This document shows, piece after piece, positions 1-7,860 of a stretch of 47,861 bases of DNA (the first letter of the stretch is position 1; each line of letters starts with the position of its first letter). Made by a program: the position numbers and the translations under genes. The DNA lies in assembly GCF_014649755.1 (NCBI RefSeq), contig NZ_BMTQ01000026.1, positions 1-47,861 on the forward strand, read 5' to 3'. Source of the stretch: Streptomyces litmocidini. GTDB taxonomy: Bacteria; Actinomycetota; Actinomycetes; Streptomycetales; Streptomycetaceae. The notes below the pieces were generated by a model. The model was not told where the DNA came from and did not search any database. It worked only from the letters and a program-made list of their open reading frames with translations.

Positions 1-1133
1 AGCATGTGCGCGCCCTCGCGGATCTGGTCCCGCGCCATCTCCACGCAGTCGTCCCAGCGACCCTCCAGCATGGCCTCCCGGAACTTCTTCGACCCGTTGG
101 CGTTGGTCCGCTCGCCGATCGCCAGGTACGAGGTGTCCTGCCGGAACGGCACGTGCCCGTACAGGGAGGACGCCCCGGGTTCGGGGACCGGCCGGCGGTC
201 GAGCACGGCAGCGCCGCGCACCCGCGCCACGATCTCCCGCAGGTGCTCCGGGGTCGTCCCGCAGCAGCCGCCGACCAGGGCCGGTCCGTACTCCCGTACG
301 AAGTTCTCCTGGGCGTCGGCCAGTTCGGTCGGCGACAGGGGGTAGTGGGCGCCGTCGGCGGTCAGGACCGGCAGGCCCGCGTTCGGCATGACCGAGATCG
401 GGATCCGGGCGTGCCGGGAGAGGTGCCGCAGGTGCTCGGCCATCTCCACCGGGCCCGTGGCGCAGTTCAGGCCGATCATGTCGATGCCGAGCGGCTCCAG
501 GGCGGTCAGCGCCGCGCCGATCTCCGAGCCGAGCAGCATCGTGCCCGTCGTCTCCACCGTGACCTGCACGATCACGGGCAGGTCCACGCCGACCCAGTCG
601 AGGGCCCGGCGGGCGCCGACGACGGCCGCCTTCGTCTGGAGCAGGTCCTGCGAGGTCTCGATGAGCAGGGCGTCGGCGCCGCCGCGGATCAGGCCCTCCG
701 CGTTCTGCTGGAAGGCGTCCCGGAGCGGCCCGTACGTGACGTGTCCCAGGGTCGGCAGCTTCGTGCCGGGTCCCATGGAGCCGAGGACCCAGCGGGGGCG
801 CCCGTCGGCGGCCGTGTGGGCGTCGGCGGAGGCGCGGGCGATGCGGGCGCCGGCCTCGGACAGTTCGTACACCTGGTTCTCGATGCCGTACTCGGCGAGC
901 GCGGTCAGGTTCGCCCCGAAGGTGTTGGTCTCGACGCAGTCCACGCCGACCGAGAAGTAGGCGTCGTGGACGGCGGCGACGATGTCGGGGCGCGTGAGGT
1001 TGAGGATCTCGTTGCAGCCCTCCAGCTGCCGGAAGTCGTCCATCGACGGGTCGGCGGCCTGGAGCATGGTGCCCATCGCCCCGTCGGCGACGACGACCCG
1101 CGTCGCGAACTCCTCCCTGAGCGACGGCCTCAT
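1..1133 (-). CDS. metH: Cobalamin-dependent methionine synthase MetH, N-terminal part (cut by window edge)
   Basis: The visible 377 residues cover the N-terminal homocysteine-binding barrel and the start of the pterin (methyltetrahydrofolate) domain. The barrel opens with VVVADGAMGTMLQ and has zinc-site cysteines in GLNCATGP and VGGCCGTTPEH. The second domain begins at AIGERTNANGSKKF. Full-length MetH proteins are near 1,150 residues, so the cobalamin and reactivation domains would lie left of the window. The enzyme methylates homocysteine to methionine. Its ATG overlaps the stop of the upstream adenosine kinase gene by 4 bp (ATGA), so the two are probably translationally coupled. Placement behind metK and adoK suggests a cluster-dedicated SAM cycle. 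It could instead be the only metH of the genome, which the window cannot decide. Confidence 0.93.
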   Translation of the reverse strand, partial: MRPSLREEFATRVVVADGAMGTMLQAADPSMDDFRQLEGCNEILNLTRPDIVAAVHDAYFSVGVDCVETNTFGANLTALAEYGIENQVYELSEAGARIARASADAHTAADGRPRWVLGSMGPGTKLPTLGHVTYGPLRDAFQQNAEGLIRGGADALLIETSQDLLQTKAAVVGARRALDWVGVDLPVIVQVTVETTGTMLLGSEIGAALTALEPLGIDMIGLNCATGPVEMAEHLRHLSRHARIPISVMPNAGLPVLTADGAHYPLSPTELADAQENFVREYGPALVGGCCGTTPEHLREIVARVRGAAVLDRRPVPEPGASSLYGHVPFRQDTSYLAIGERTNANGSKKFREAMLEGRWDDCVEMARDQIREGAHM

Positions 1134-2113
1134 GTGAGCCCCCTCAGGTGGGTGACGAGCGTCGCCGTGCAGCCGACGCCGTACGTCGTCCTGATCCGGT
1201 CCAGGAGGGAGTCCCGGTGCAGCCGGTACTCCTGCGTCCCCACGGAGGCGAGGACGGTCGCCGCGACCGCGCAGCCCAGCTGGGCCGCGCACCGCTCGGG
1301 CACGCCCCACAGCGTTCCCGCGAGGAACCCGGCGCGGAAGGCGTCGCCGACGCCGGTGGGGTCGGCGACCGCGGGGACCTCCACGGCGGGCACGGAGAGC
1401 GGCTCCCGGCCCTCGCCCCGGATGCGGACGCCGGCCTCGCCGTGGGTGGTGACCCAGGTGCCGACGCGGCGCAGGACCTCCTCCCGGGGCCAGCCGGTCC
1501 TCTCCAGGAGGAGCGCCGTCTCGTACTCGTTGGTGAACAGGAACCGGGCCCCGTCCACCAGCTCCCGCACCTGTTCCCCGTCGAGCCGCGCCAGCTGCTG
1601 CGAGGGGTCGGCGGCGAAGGGGATCCCCAGGTCACGGCAGGCGCGGGTGTGCCGGAGCATGGCCTCGGGGTCGTCCGGGGAGACCAGGACCAGTTCCAGG
1701 CGGCCGGTGCGCGCGGCGACCTCGCGGAGGTCGATCTCGCGCGCCTCGGCCATCGCCCCCGCGTAGAAGGTGGCGATCTGGTTCTGGGCCCGGTCGGTGG
1801 TACAGACGAAGCGGGCGGTGTGGAGCGACTCGCTGACGCGCACCGAGTCGGTGTCCACGCCGTGGTCCTTCAGCCAGACCCGGTACGGCTCGAAGTCGGC
1901 GCCGACCGCGCCCACGAGGGCGGGCCGCAGTCCGAGGACACCGAGCCCGAAGGCGATGTTCGCTGCCACTCCGCCGCGCCTGACCTCCAGGTTGTCGGCG
2001 AGGAACGACAGGGAGACCCGGTCGAGCCGGTCGGCGAGCAGCTGCTCGCTGAACCGGCCGGGGAAGGTCATCAGATGGTCGGTCGCGATGGATCCCGTGA
2101 CAGCGATGCGCAT
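1130..2113 (-). CDS. adoK: Adenosine kinase (PfkB/ribokinase family)
   Basis: The 327-residue protein starts MRIAVTGSIATDHLMTFPG and ends its catalytic region with the PfkB anion-hole and base motif DPTGVGDAFRAGF. From memory it closely resembles mycobacterial adenosine kinase Rv2202c in several blocks (GSIATDHLM, FAADPSQQLARL, LFTNEYE), which makes adenosine a better substrate call than a sugar. It would phosphorylate adenosine released by S-adenosylhomocysteine hydrolase and so pull SAH breakdown forward. It lies 3 bp after metK and overlaps metH by 4 bp. With these neighbours it reads as part of a SAM regeneration set. No SAH hydrolase is visible; it may lie beyond the left edge. Confidence 0.88.
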   Translation of the reverse strand: MRIAVTGSIATDHLMTFPGRFSEQLLADRLDRVSLSFLADNLEVRRGGVAANIAFGLGVLGLRPALVGAVGADFEPYRVWLKDHGVDTDSVRVSESLHTARFVCTTDRAQNQIATFYAGAMAEAREIDLREVAARTGRLELVLVSPDDPEAMLRHTRACRDLGIPFAADPSQQLARLDGEQVRELVDGARFLFTNEYETALLLERTGWPREEVLRRVGTWVTTHGEAGVRIRGEGREPLSVPAVEVPAVADPTGVGDAFRAGFLAGTLWGVPERCAAQLGCAVAATVLASVGTQEYRLHRDSLLDRIRTTYGVGCTATLVTHLRGLT

Positions 2114-2116
2114 GGC

Positions 2117-3340
2117 CTACGCCCCCGCTGCCTTCTTCAGGGCCTCCACCCGGTCCGTGCGCTCCCAGGTGAAGTCGGGGAGCTCGCGGCCGAAGTGGCC
2201 GTACGCCGCCGTCGCCGCGTAGATCGGCCGCTTGAGGTCCAGGTCGCGGATGATCGCCGCCGGCCGCAGGTCGAAGACCTCGCCGATCGCCTCCTGGATC
2301 CTCTCGTCCGGGAGCGCGCCCGTCCCGAAGGTCTCCACGAAGAGGCCGACCGGCTCGGCCTTGCCGATCGCGTACGCGACCTGCACCTCGCAGCGCTTCG
2401 CCAGACCGGCCGCGACGACGTTCTTCGCGACCCAGCGCATGGCGTACGCCGCCGAGCGGTCCACCTTCGACGGGTCCTTGCCGGAGAAGGCGCCGCCGCC
2501 GTGCCGGGCCATGCCGCCGTACGTGTCGATGATGATCTTCCGGCCGGTGAGTCCGGCGTCGCCCATCGGGCCGCCGACCTCGAAGCGGCCGGTCGGGTTG
2601 ACCAGGAGCCGGTAGCCGTCGGACTCCAGGCTGACGCCCTCCTCGACGAGCTGCTTCAGGACGTGCTCGACGACGTACTCGCGGACGTCCGGGGTGAGCA
2701 GGCCCTCGACGGAGATGTCGGCGGCGTGCTGGGAGGAGACGACGACCGTGTCGAGGCGGACGGGGCGGTCGCCGTCGTACTCGATGGTGACCTGCGTCTT
2801 GCCGTCGGGACGCAGGTACGGCACGGTGCCGTCCTTGCGGACCTCGGTGAGCCGCCGGGAGAGGCGGTGGGCGAGGGCGATCGGCAGCGGCATCAGCTCG
2901 GCCGTGTCGTCGCAGGCGTAGCCGAACATCAGGCCCTGGTCGCCGGCGCCCTGGGCCGCCAGCTCGGCGTCCTCGTCCCTCCGGGCGAACCCTTCCACCC
3001 GAACCTCGTGGGCGGTGTCGACGCCCTGCGCGATGTCCGGCGACTGGGCGCCGATGGACACCGACACGCCGCAGGAGGCGCCGTCGAAGCCCTTCGCGGA
3101 GGAGTCGTAGCCGATGTCGAGGACGGCGTCGCGCACCAGCTGGGCTATCGGCGCGTACGCGGAGGTGGTGACCTCGCCGGCGATGTGGACCTGGCCGGTG
3201 GTGATCAGGGTCTCGACGGCCACCCGGGAGTGGGGGTCCTCGGCGAGCAGCGCGTCGAGGATGGTGTCGGAGATCCGGTCGGCGATCTTGTCGGGGTGGC
3301 CCTCGGTCACGGACTCCGAGGTGAAGAGGCGGCGGCTCAT
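2117..3340 (-). CDS. metK: S-adenosylmethionine synthetase
   Basis: The 407-residue protein has the family hallmarks in order: FTSESVTEGHPDKIAD at the N terminus, the ATP-loop GAGDQGLMFGYA, and the P-loop-like GGGAFSGKDPSKVDRSAAY near two thirds. Length is normal for bacterial MetK. It makes SAM from methionine and ATP. Its start overlaps the stop of the carrier protein gene by 4 bp, tying it to the biosynthetic genes upstream and to adoK and metH downstream. Streptomyces normally keep a housekeeping metK elsewhere, so this copy is probably a second, pathway-linked enzyme; that point is inferred and would need the whole genome. Confidence 0.96.
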   Translation of the reverse strand: MSRRLFTSESVTEGHPDKIADRISDTILDALLAEDPHSRVAVETLITTGQVHIAGEVTTSAYAPIAQLVRDAVLDIGYDSSAKGFDGASCGVSVSIGAQSPDIAQGVDTAHEVRVEGFARRDEDAELAAQGAGDQGLMFGYACDDTAELMPLPIALAHRLSRRLTEVRKDGTVPYLRPDGKTQVTIEYDGDRPVRLDTVVVSSQHAADISVEGLLTPDVREYVVEHVLKQLVEEGVSLESDGYRLLVNPTGRFEVGGPMGDAGLTGRKIIIDTYGGMARHGGGAFSGKDPSKVDRSAAYAMRWVAKNVVAAGLAKRCEVQVAYAIGKAEPVGLFVETFGTGALPDERIQEAIGEVFDLRPAAIIRDLDLKRPIYAATAAYGHFGRELPDFTWERTDRVEALKKAAGA

Positions 3341-3588
3341 GCCTGGACCTCCGCCGGGGCCTTGAAGAAGTGCTGCTCGATGGCGCCGAGCGTGCGGATG
3401 GAGTCGACCTCCAGGGTCTCCATCTGGATGGCGGTGCCGCTCTCCTGCTCCAGGAGGAAGACGAACTCGACGAAGGACAGCGAGTCGATGAGCCGGTTCT
3501 CGATCAGGTCGAGGTCGGACGCGATGTCGTCGCGCTCGGGGTGACGCTCGAGGATCCAGTTCTTCACCGTCTGCAGGCCGTCGGCCAT
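3337..3588 (-). CDS. Free-standing acyl carrier protein
   Basis: The 83-residue protein starts MADGLQTVKNW and has the phosphopantetheine attachment motif as IDSLSFVEFVF, with Ser36 as the modified residue. Acidic helices surround it, as in other carrier proteins. The start is supported by AAGGAG 7 nt upstream; the longer open frame upstream is not coding. It lies 17 nt after an AcpS-type gene and overlaps metK by 4 bp. Because an aaRS-like amino acid:[carrier protein] ligase is two genes upstream, the most likely cargo is an amino acid, not a fatty acyl chain. The substrate is not known from sequence. Confidence 0.92.
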   Translation of the reverse strand: MADGLQTVKNWILERHPERDDIASDLDLIENRLIDSLSFVEFVFLLEQESGTAIQMETLEVDSIRTLGAIEQHFFKAPAEVQA

Positions 3589-3605
3589 GGTTGCTCTCCT
3601 TTTAG

Positions 3606-4061
3606 CTACTGCTCGTTGGGGGTGCTGGATACGTAGGGGGTGGGGGCGATGATCGGCGCCGCGACCGCGACCGCGTAGTCCACGTCGTGGCTGATGGACA
3701 CGGTGATCTCGGTGATGCCGGACTCCGCGGCCATCTCGGCGGCCGTCCGGTGCAGCTCCACGAGCGGCCAGCCGCCCTCGGAGCGCCGCACCACGATGTC
3801 CGGCCACGGCAGGAACCTGCCCCTGACCCGTAAGGTCTTGAACGCCGCTTCCTTCGCCGCGATCCGCCCGCACAGGCTCAGGACGTCGAGCCCGGAGGAC
3901 GTACGGCAGTCGGCGAGCTCGCCGGGGGTGAGCATCCGCTCGAAGAACCGCTCCCCGTACTGGGCGAGGAGCCTGCGGACACGGTTGACGGACACGATGT
4001 CCATGCCGAGGTTCGCCCACCCCAGTCCGCCCGCCGGCGGGGCGGCGGGACGGGCCGGCAC
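3606..4061 (-). CDS. AcpS-type 4'-phosphopantetheinyl transferase
   Basis: The 151-residue product carries the AcpS signature: metal-binding Asp in GMDIVSVNRVRRL (Asp21), the AAKEAAFKTL helix (Glu71), and a C-terminal SISHDVDYAVAV strand. The GTG start lies 1 nt after the ligase stop codon, so translation is probably coupled. It is about 25 residues longer than housekeeping AcpS, mostly at the ends. It should convert apo to holo form of the carrier protein encoded 17 nt downstream. A dedicated AcpS-type enzyme within a small cluster suggests that the carrier protein is not served well by the housekeeping one, which is inference. Confidence 0.9.
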   Translation of the reverse strand: MPARPAAPPAGGLGWANLGMDIVSVNRVRRLLAQYGERFFERMLTPGELADCRTSSGLDVLSLCGRIAAKEAAFKTLRVRGRFLPWPDIVVRRSEGGWPLVELHRTAAEMAAESGITEITVSISHDVDYAVAVAAPIIAPTPYVSSTPNEQ

Positions 4062-4062
4062 G

Positions 4063-4953
4063 TCAGATCACCGGCCCGGCCGCGCCGCTCGCACCGGCCG
4101 GCATCCGGCGGGAGGCGTCCCGCACCGCCCGGGTGGCGGCCTCCCAGCTGCCGTGGCGCCGGGTCAGCGCGGACAGCCAGCGCTCCAGGCCGAAGGCGAC
4201 GCAGCTGGTGAAGGCCGGTCCGCCGGTCGACGCGAGGGTGATGTCGCAGCGGTCGCCGAAGAAGTTCCGGTGCGTGTTGACCGAGGCGATCGCCAGGTCC
4301 TCGTACAGGAACTCGTACTTCACGGGGGTGAGCCGCTGGAGGACCGCCTTGGAGCTGCCCTTGTCGAAGAAGGGGTCGCAGGCGGCCTCCTTGCGCAGCG
4401 GCAGGTCGAGCGCCGCCGCGAAGGCCTGGATGCGGGTGGTGAAGTCCGCGAGGTGCGTCTCGGCGTGCTCGCGCGAGCCGATCGCGACGACCTCCCGCAT
4501 GCGGAAGCCGAGCTGGCGCCGCATGCCCTCGTAGTGGGTCTCCTTGCGGAAGCACCAGGAGCAGATCGTGACGAGGGTGTCGTCCGCGACCCGGGTGCCC
4601 CGGTGGTCGAGGTAGACGGCGTAGCAGGACGCCGAGGGCAGGCCGAGCGCGGCGGGTTCGAGGGCGTCGCTCGGGAAGCGGCCGGCGGTGGTGTCGAAGG
4701 GCGTGGTCGCGCGGCGCTCCAGGTCGAGCGGGGCGGCGACGACGGCCTGGTGGGGGAAGTTGTCGTAGTAGTCGAGCTTCGCCAGGTCGGCGGCGGGCAG
4801 GAGCGGGGGCATGGTCATCGGGCGGGCGCCCGCGGTCACTCCCCAGCCCTCGAAGGTGTCGTCGAGGAGCCGCAGCAGGCGGGTCCCCTCCGGGCCGAGC
4901 GAGGGCAGGCCCCTGGTCTCCCCGACGTTCTGCTCGGGGGTCGTCGTGGTCAT
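4063..4953 (-). CDS. Class II aaRS-like amino acid:[carrier protein] ligase
   Basis: The 296-residue protein resembles the catalytic core of seryl-tRNA synthetase without a tRNA-binding arm. Motif 2 is CSWCFRKETHYEGMRR (about 131-146), giving the ATP-contacting Phe-Arg-x-Glu. Motif 3 is CVAFGLERWLSAL (251-263). Cys131/Cys134 and Cys251 are placed like the zinc ligands of atypical SerRS and of the Bradyrhizobium/Agrobacterium ligases. Those known enzymes activate glycine or alanine and move it to the phosphopantetheine of a small carrier protein. The ATG at 4953 has AGAGGTG about 9 nt upstream; the longer open frame is spurious. A carrier protein and a PPTase are directly downstream, which fits this role. 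Amino acid specificity cannot be read from sequence. Confidence 0.88.
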   Translation of the reverse strand: MTTTTPEQNVGETRGLPSLGPEGTRLLRLLDDTFEGWGVTAGARPMTMPPLLPAADLAKLDYYDNFPHQAVVAAPLDLERRATTPFDTTAGRFPSDALEPAALGLPSASCYAVYLDHRGTRVADDTLVTICSWCFRKETHYEGMRRQLGFRMREVVAIGSREHAETHLADFTTRIQAFAAALDLPLRKEAACDPFFDKGSSKAVLQRLTPVKYEFLYEDLAIASVNTHRNFFGDRCDITLASTGGPAFTSCVAFGLERWLSALTRRHGSWEAATRAVRDASRRMPAGASGAAGPVI

Positions 4954-4985
4954 GGTCGGTGCACCTCTCGGGTGGGAGGTTCCTG

Positions 4986-5879
4986 TCAGACGACGGGCAG
5001 GGTGTCGTCGGAGAAGATCCCGGTCTTCAGGAAGAAGGCGAGCGGCTTGCGGATCGCCTTGCGCTCGTGGGGGCGGCGGCGCTCGTCGGCGACCAGCGCG
5101 TTGCGCAGGGCCAGCGGGTCGGCGATGCCGGCGTCGCGGTAGACGTGCGGGTTGTAGAGGGAGTTGGTGCTGTAGACGACGTACCGCTTGAGGTACGCCT
5201 CGACCTCGCGGACCCGGTCGGCGCTCACGGCCTGGCACATCCGCTGGTGGAGCAGGGAGACCAGCTCGCGCCCGAAGGCGATGTGGCGGGACTCGTCCTG
5301 GTGGTGGATGCGGTTGACCTCGCGGATGGTGTGGCAGAGGGAGTCGTCCTTCGCCATCCGGGAGTTGTAGTGGTCGACGAGCTCCTCGAAGAAGAGGATG
5401 CGGGTGAAGACGAGGAAGTTCTCGACCTCGGGCTCCCAGGCCGCGTCGGCGCGCATGGCGGTGGAGCCGTAGATCTTGTGGCCGTAGCGCCGGCAGAACT
5501 CGGAGAAGAACCACATGTGTTCGTTCTCCTCGCCGATGAAGTGGTGGAAGAAGTCCGAGGGGACTTCGAAGCCGGGCATGTGGATGCGGCCGACGACCTC
5601 GATGAGGAGTTCGCGGATGCCGTGCACGTTGAGGCTGTAGAAGTTGATGGACTCCCACTTCGACAGGCGCTGAAGCGTTTCCTCACCGAGGGTGTCGAAG
5701 TGCTCGGTGCCGTAGACGGTGAGCAGCTCCGGCGTCATCCAGAAACGGTTCTCCTCCAGCGTCTCGGGCCACTGGAAGGTCTGGTACGGGTTGTAGTAGT
5801 CCTCGACCGAGCGCTCGCTGAGGCGGCTGAGGACCTCCATGAAGCGGTCGGTGACCGGCAGGGGAGCGATGGCGGTCAT
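4986..5879 (-). CDS. AurF/CmlI-type diiron N-oxygenase
   Basis: This 297-residue, mostly helical protein has a ferritin-like diiron ligand set: an early Glu (Glu90 or Glu94), Glu118xxHis121 in GEENEHMWFF, Glu165 in FFEELVDHY, His192, and Glu196xxHis199 in HHQDESRHIAFG. The spacing Glu-27-His-4-Glu-3-His is the same as in AurF, including the third histidine typical of arylamine N-oxygenases. That family oxidises amines to hydroxylamine, nitroso or nitro groups. The ATG has AAGGAG 8 nt upstream. It sits between the aminoacyl-carrier ligase and a methyltransferase, so I infer that the substrate is a carrier-bound or released aliphatic amino acid. Amine oxygenation is likely, the exact product unknown. 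Confidence 0.88.
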   Translation of the reverse strand: MTAIAPLPVTDRFMEVLSRLSERSVEDYYNPYQTFQWPETLEENRFWMTPELLTVYGTEHFDTLGEETLQRLSKWESINFYSLNVHGIRELLIEVVGRIHMPGFEVPSDFFHHFIGEENEHMWFFSEFCRRYGHKIYGSTAMRADAAWEPEVENFLVFTRILFFEELVDHYNSRMAKDDSLCHTIREVNRIHHQDESRHIAFGRELVSLLHQRMCQAVSADRVREVEAYLKRYVVYSTNSLYNPHVYRDAGIADPLALRNALVADERRRPHERKAIRKPLAFFLKTGIFSDDTLPVV

Positions 5880-5905
5880 GTGGTTGCTCCTTGTGACGTA
5901 GGGGG

Positions 5906-6949
5906 TTAAGGACGGACCTCATAGACCGCGTTGACGGGGGTCTCGGTGGCGCGCCGCCAGCGGGTGAAGCCGGCCTCCTCGGCGATGGCCCGGAAGGCCT
6001 TCTCGCCGGAGTGGTTGCCGAGGGCGTGCGGGCCGCGCTGAGCGACCGCGACCGGCAGGCACATCACGGCGGACAGGGCCATGAACATGCGGGCGGCGGG
6101 GGTCTGGGTGTCGATGTCCTGCGGGGAGACGTTGGACTCGACGAGCATCCAGGTGCCGTCCGCGTCGAGCGACTTGTGGACGTGCTGGGCGGCGGCCACC
6201 GGATCGCCCATGTCGTGCAGGGCGTTGAAGAAGCACACCAGGTCGTAGCCGGAGCCGGGGTAGTCGTCGGCGGAGGCGACCTCGAAGACGACCCGGTCGG
6301 ACAGACCGGCCTCCTCGGCGAGCTCCCGCGCGATCGAGATGGCCTCCTCCGAGTAGTCGAAGCCGTGGACGGTGGCGTTCGGGAAGGCCTTCGCGATGAG
6401 CAGGGTGGTGTGCCCGACGCCGCAGCCGACGTCGGCGACGGTGCCGCCGTCCGTCAGTTTCTCCGTGACCTGGTGGAGGGCGGGCAGCCAGTCCGGGACG
6501 AGCTTGTGCTCGTACGTGGGCTGGAAGAAGGAGCCCATGCCGGTGTCGAGGGCCGCGTCGTGCTCGGCCCAGCCGACGCCGTCGCCGGTGCGGTACGCGT
6601 CGACGAGCAGGTCCTCGGTGGCGTACAGCGCCTTGAGGGCGGTGAAGAACCCGGCGGCGTAGGTGACCGCCTTCGGGTCGGCGAGGACCTCGACGTGGTC
6701 GGCGGGGAGCGTGTACGTGAGGGAGCTGGGGTGCCGCTCGACGTACCCGGCGGAGAGCTGGGCGTGCAGCCACTCCTCGATGTACCGCTCGTTCGTGCCG
6801 GTCCTCGCGGCGAGCTGCCCGGCGGTCAGGGGGCCTTCGGAGGCGAGGGCCCTGTAGAGGCCGAGGCGCTCGCCGAGGGCGACGGTCAGGCCGCGGACGG
6901 CCGCGCCCGCGTCGGTGATGACCCTCTGGTGGAAGTCGTGGGCGCTCAT
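5906..6949 (-). CDS. SAM-dependent methyltransferase with N-terminal winged-helix-like domain
   Basis: The 347-residue protein has an N-terminal helical region (about 10-90) resembling the dimerisation or winged-helix part of Rv2258c-type and small-molecule O-methyltransferases (ERLGLYRAL, LAARTGTNERYIEEWL). The Rossmann methyltransferase domain follows, with motif I VADVGCGVGHTT (171-182) and VHGFDYSEEAI for ribose binding. It overlaps the upstream methyltransferase gene by 4 bp and lies 26 nt before the N-oxygenase gene. O-methylation of an oxime, nitronate, hydroxyl or carboxyl group on the pathway intermediate is plausible. The acceptor cannot be named from sequence. Confidence 0.87.
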   Translation of the reverse strand: MSAHDFHQRVITDAGAAVRGLTVALGERLGLYRALASEGPLTAGQLAARTGTNERYIEEWLHAQLSAGYVERHPSSLTYTLPADHVEVLADPKAVTYAAGFFTALKALYATEDLLVDAYRTGDGVGWAEHDAALDTGMGSFFQPTYEHKLVPDWLPALHQVTEKLTDGGTVADVGCGVGHTTLLIAKAFPNATVHGFDYSEEAISIARELAEEAGLSDRVVFEVASADDYPGSGYDLVCFFNALHDMGDPVAAAQHVHKSLDADGTWMLVESNVSPQDIDTQTPAARMFMALSAVMCLPVAVAQRGPHALGNHSGEKAFRAIAEEAGFTRWRRATETPVNAVYEVRP

Positions 6950-7788
6950 GCGGCCTTCTCCTCCTCGTACGTCGGCAGGTCACACGTGAACAGGAAGGAG
7001 CGGGGGACGCGCGGCACGGAGCGGGCCGGCACCGGGTAGGGCCAGCGGTCGAAGGCGGCGCCGTCCTCACCGGGCTGCTTGACCTCGCGCACGGCCCAGC
7101 CGCAGTCGGCGAGCAGCGCCTCGGGCTCCTCGGTGCCGAAGAGCCACGGGTTGCCGTCCTCCTTGAGCGCGCTCATGAAGGTGCGGGCCAGCGGGTTCTC
7201 CAGGGCGGACTTCGAGATGACGTCGCCGAGCAGCACGGAGCCGGGAGCGGCGTGCGCGGAGAGGGTCGAGATGAGGGTGCGCACGGCCTGCTCGGGCAGG
7301 AAGAACAGCAGGCCCTCGACCACCCACAGGACCGGCTCCTCGCTCTTCCAGCCGGCCTCCTTCAGGGGGCCGGTCCAGTCCTGCGTGAGGTCGACCGGGA
7401 TCGGGACCCGGGTGCGGCCGGCGGGCTGCGGCTCGTCCTTGAGCATCTCGGCCTTGGCCTCCAGGAGGGCCGGGCGGTCGAGCTCGTAGACGGTGACGCC
7501 GTCGGGCCAGGGCAGCCGGAAGAAGCGGGTGTCCATGCCGGCGGCGAGGAAGACGACCTGACGGATGCCGCGCTCCTCCACCGCCTTCACGATGGCCCGG
7601 TCGAGGTAGGTGGTGCGGATGGCGAGGAACGGCACGATGCCGCCCCCGTCGTAGCGCGCGAGCAGTTCGAAGCCGATCTCGTCGGCGACGGTGCGCGCGT
7701 AGGGATCGGCGAACAGCCGGTCCTCGCGCTCGGTCTCCAGGGCGCGCGCGGCGGCGGTCCACTGGGCGGTGCGGGATACGGCCTCCAC
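6946..7788 (-). CDS. Class I SAM-dependent methyltransferase, leucine carboxyl methyltransferase-like family
   Basis: The 280-residue protein follows the bacterial LCMT-like pattern: SRTAQWTAAARALETE, DRLFADPYA, then motif I QVVFLAAGMDTRFFRL (77-92) and VYELDRPALLEAK. Members methylate oxygen, often carboxyl or hydroxyl groups of natural products. The only early start is GTG at 7788, without a clear ribosome site, so the N terminus is less certain. The stop overlaps the next methyltransferase start by 4 bp. Two different methyltransferases in one operon with metK, adoK and metH suggests that the product carries more than one methyl, or that one of them acts on a transient group. Confidence 0.87.
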   Translation of the reverse strand: MEAVSRTAQWTAAARALETEREDRLFADPYARTVADEIGFELLARYDGGGIVPFLAIRTTYLDRAIVKAVEERGIRQVVFLAAGMDTRFFRLPWPDGVTVYELDRPALLEAKAEMLKDEPQPAGRTRVPIPVDLTQDWTGPLKEAGWKSEEPVLWVVEGLLFFLPEQAVRTLISTLSAHAAPGSVLLGDVISKSALENPLARTFMSALKEDGNPWLFGTEEPEALLADCGWAVREVKQPGEDGAAFDRWPYPVPARSVPRVPRSFLFTCDLPTYEEEKAA

Positions 7789-7860
7789 AGGAGGTCCCCC
7801 TTCGGTTGGTGTCTGGTGATTCGGACGGCCGTGTTCAGGGGCCCGACGAAGGACGGTCCG

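Noticed and set aside
1130..2113. Generic sugar kinase call for the PfkB protein
   Set aside because: Several blocks match mycobacterial adenosine kinase, and the metK/metH context fits adenosine removal.
4063..4953. A functional seryl-tRNA synthetase or a tRNA-dependent transferase system as in valanimycin
   Set aside because: The protein lacks the N-terminal coiled-coil tRNA arm and sits beside a carrier protein; no VlmA-like transferase is visible.
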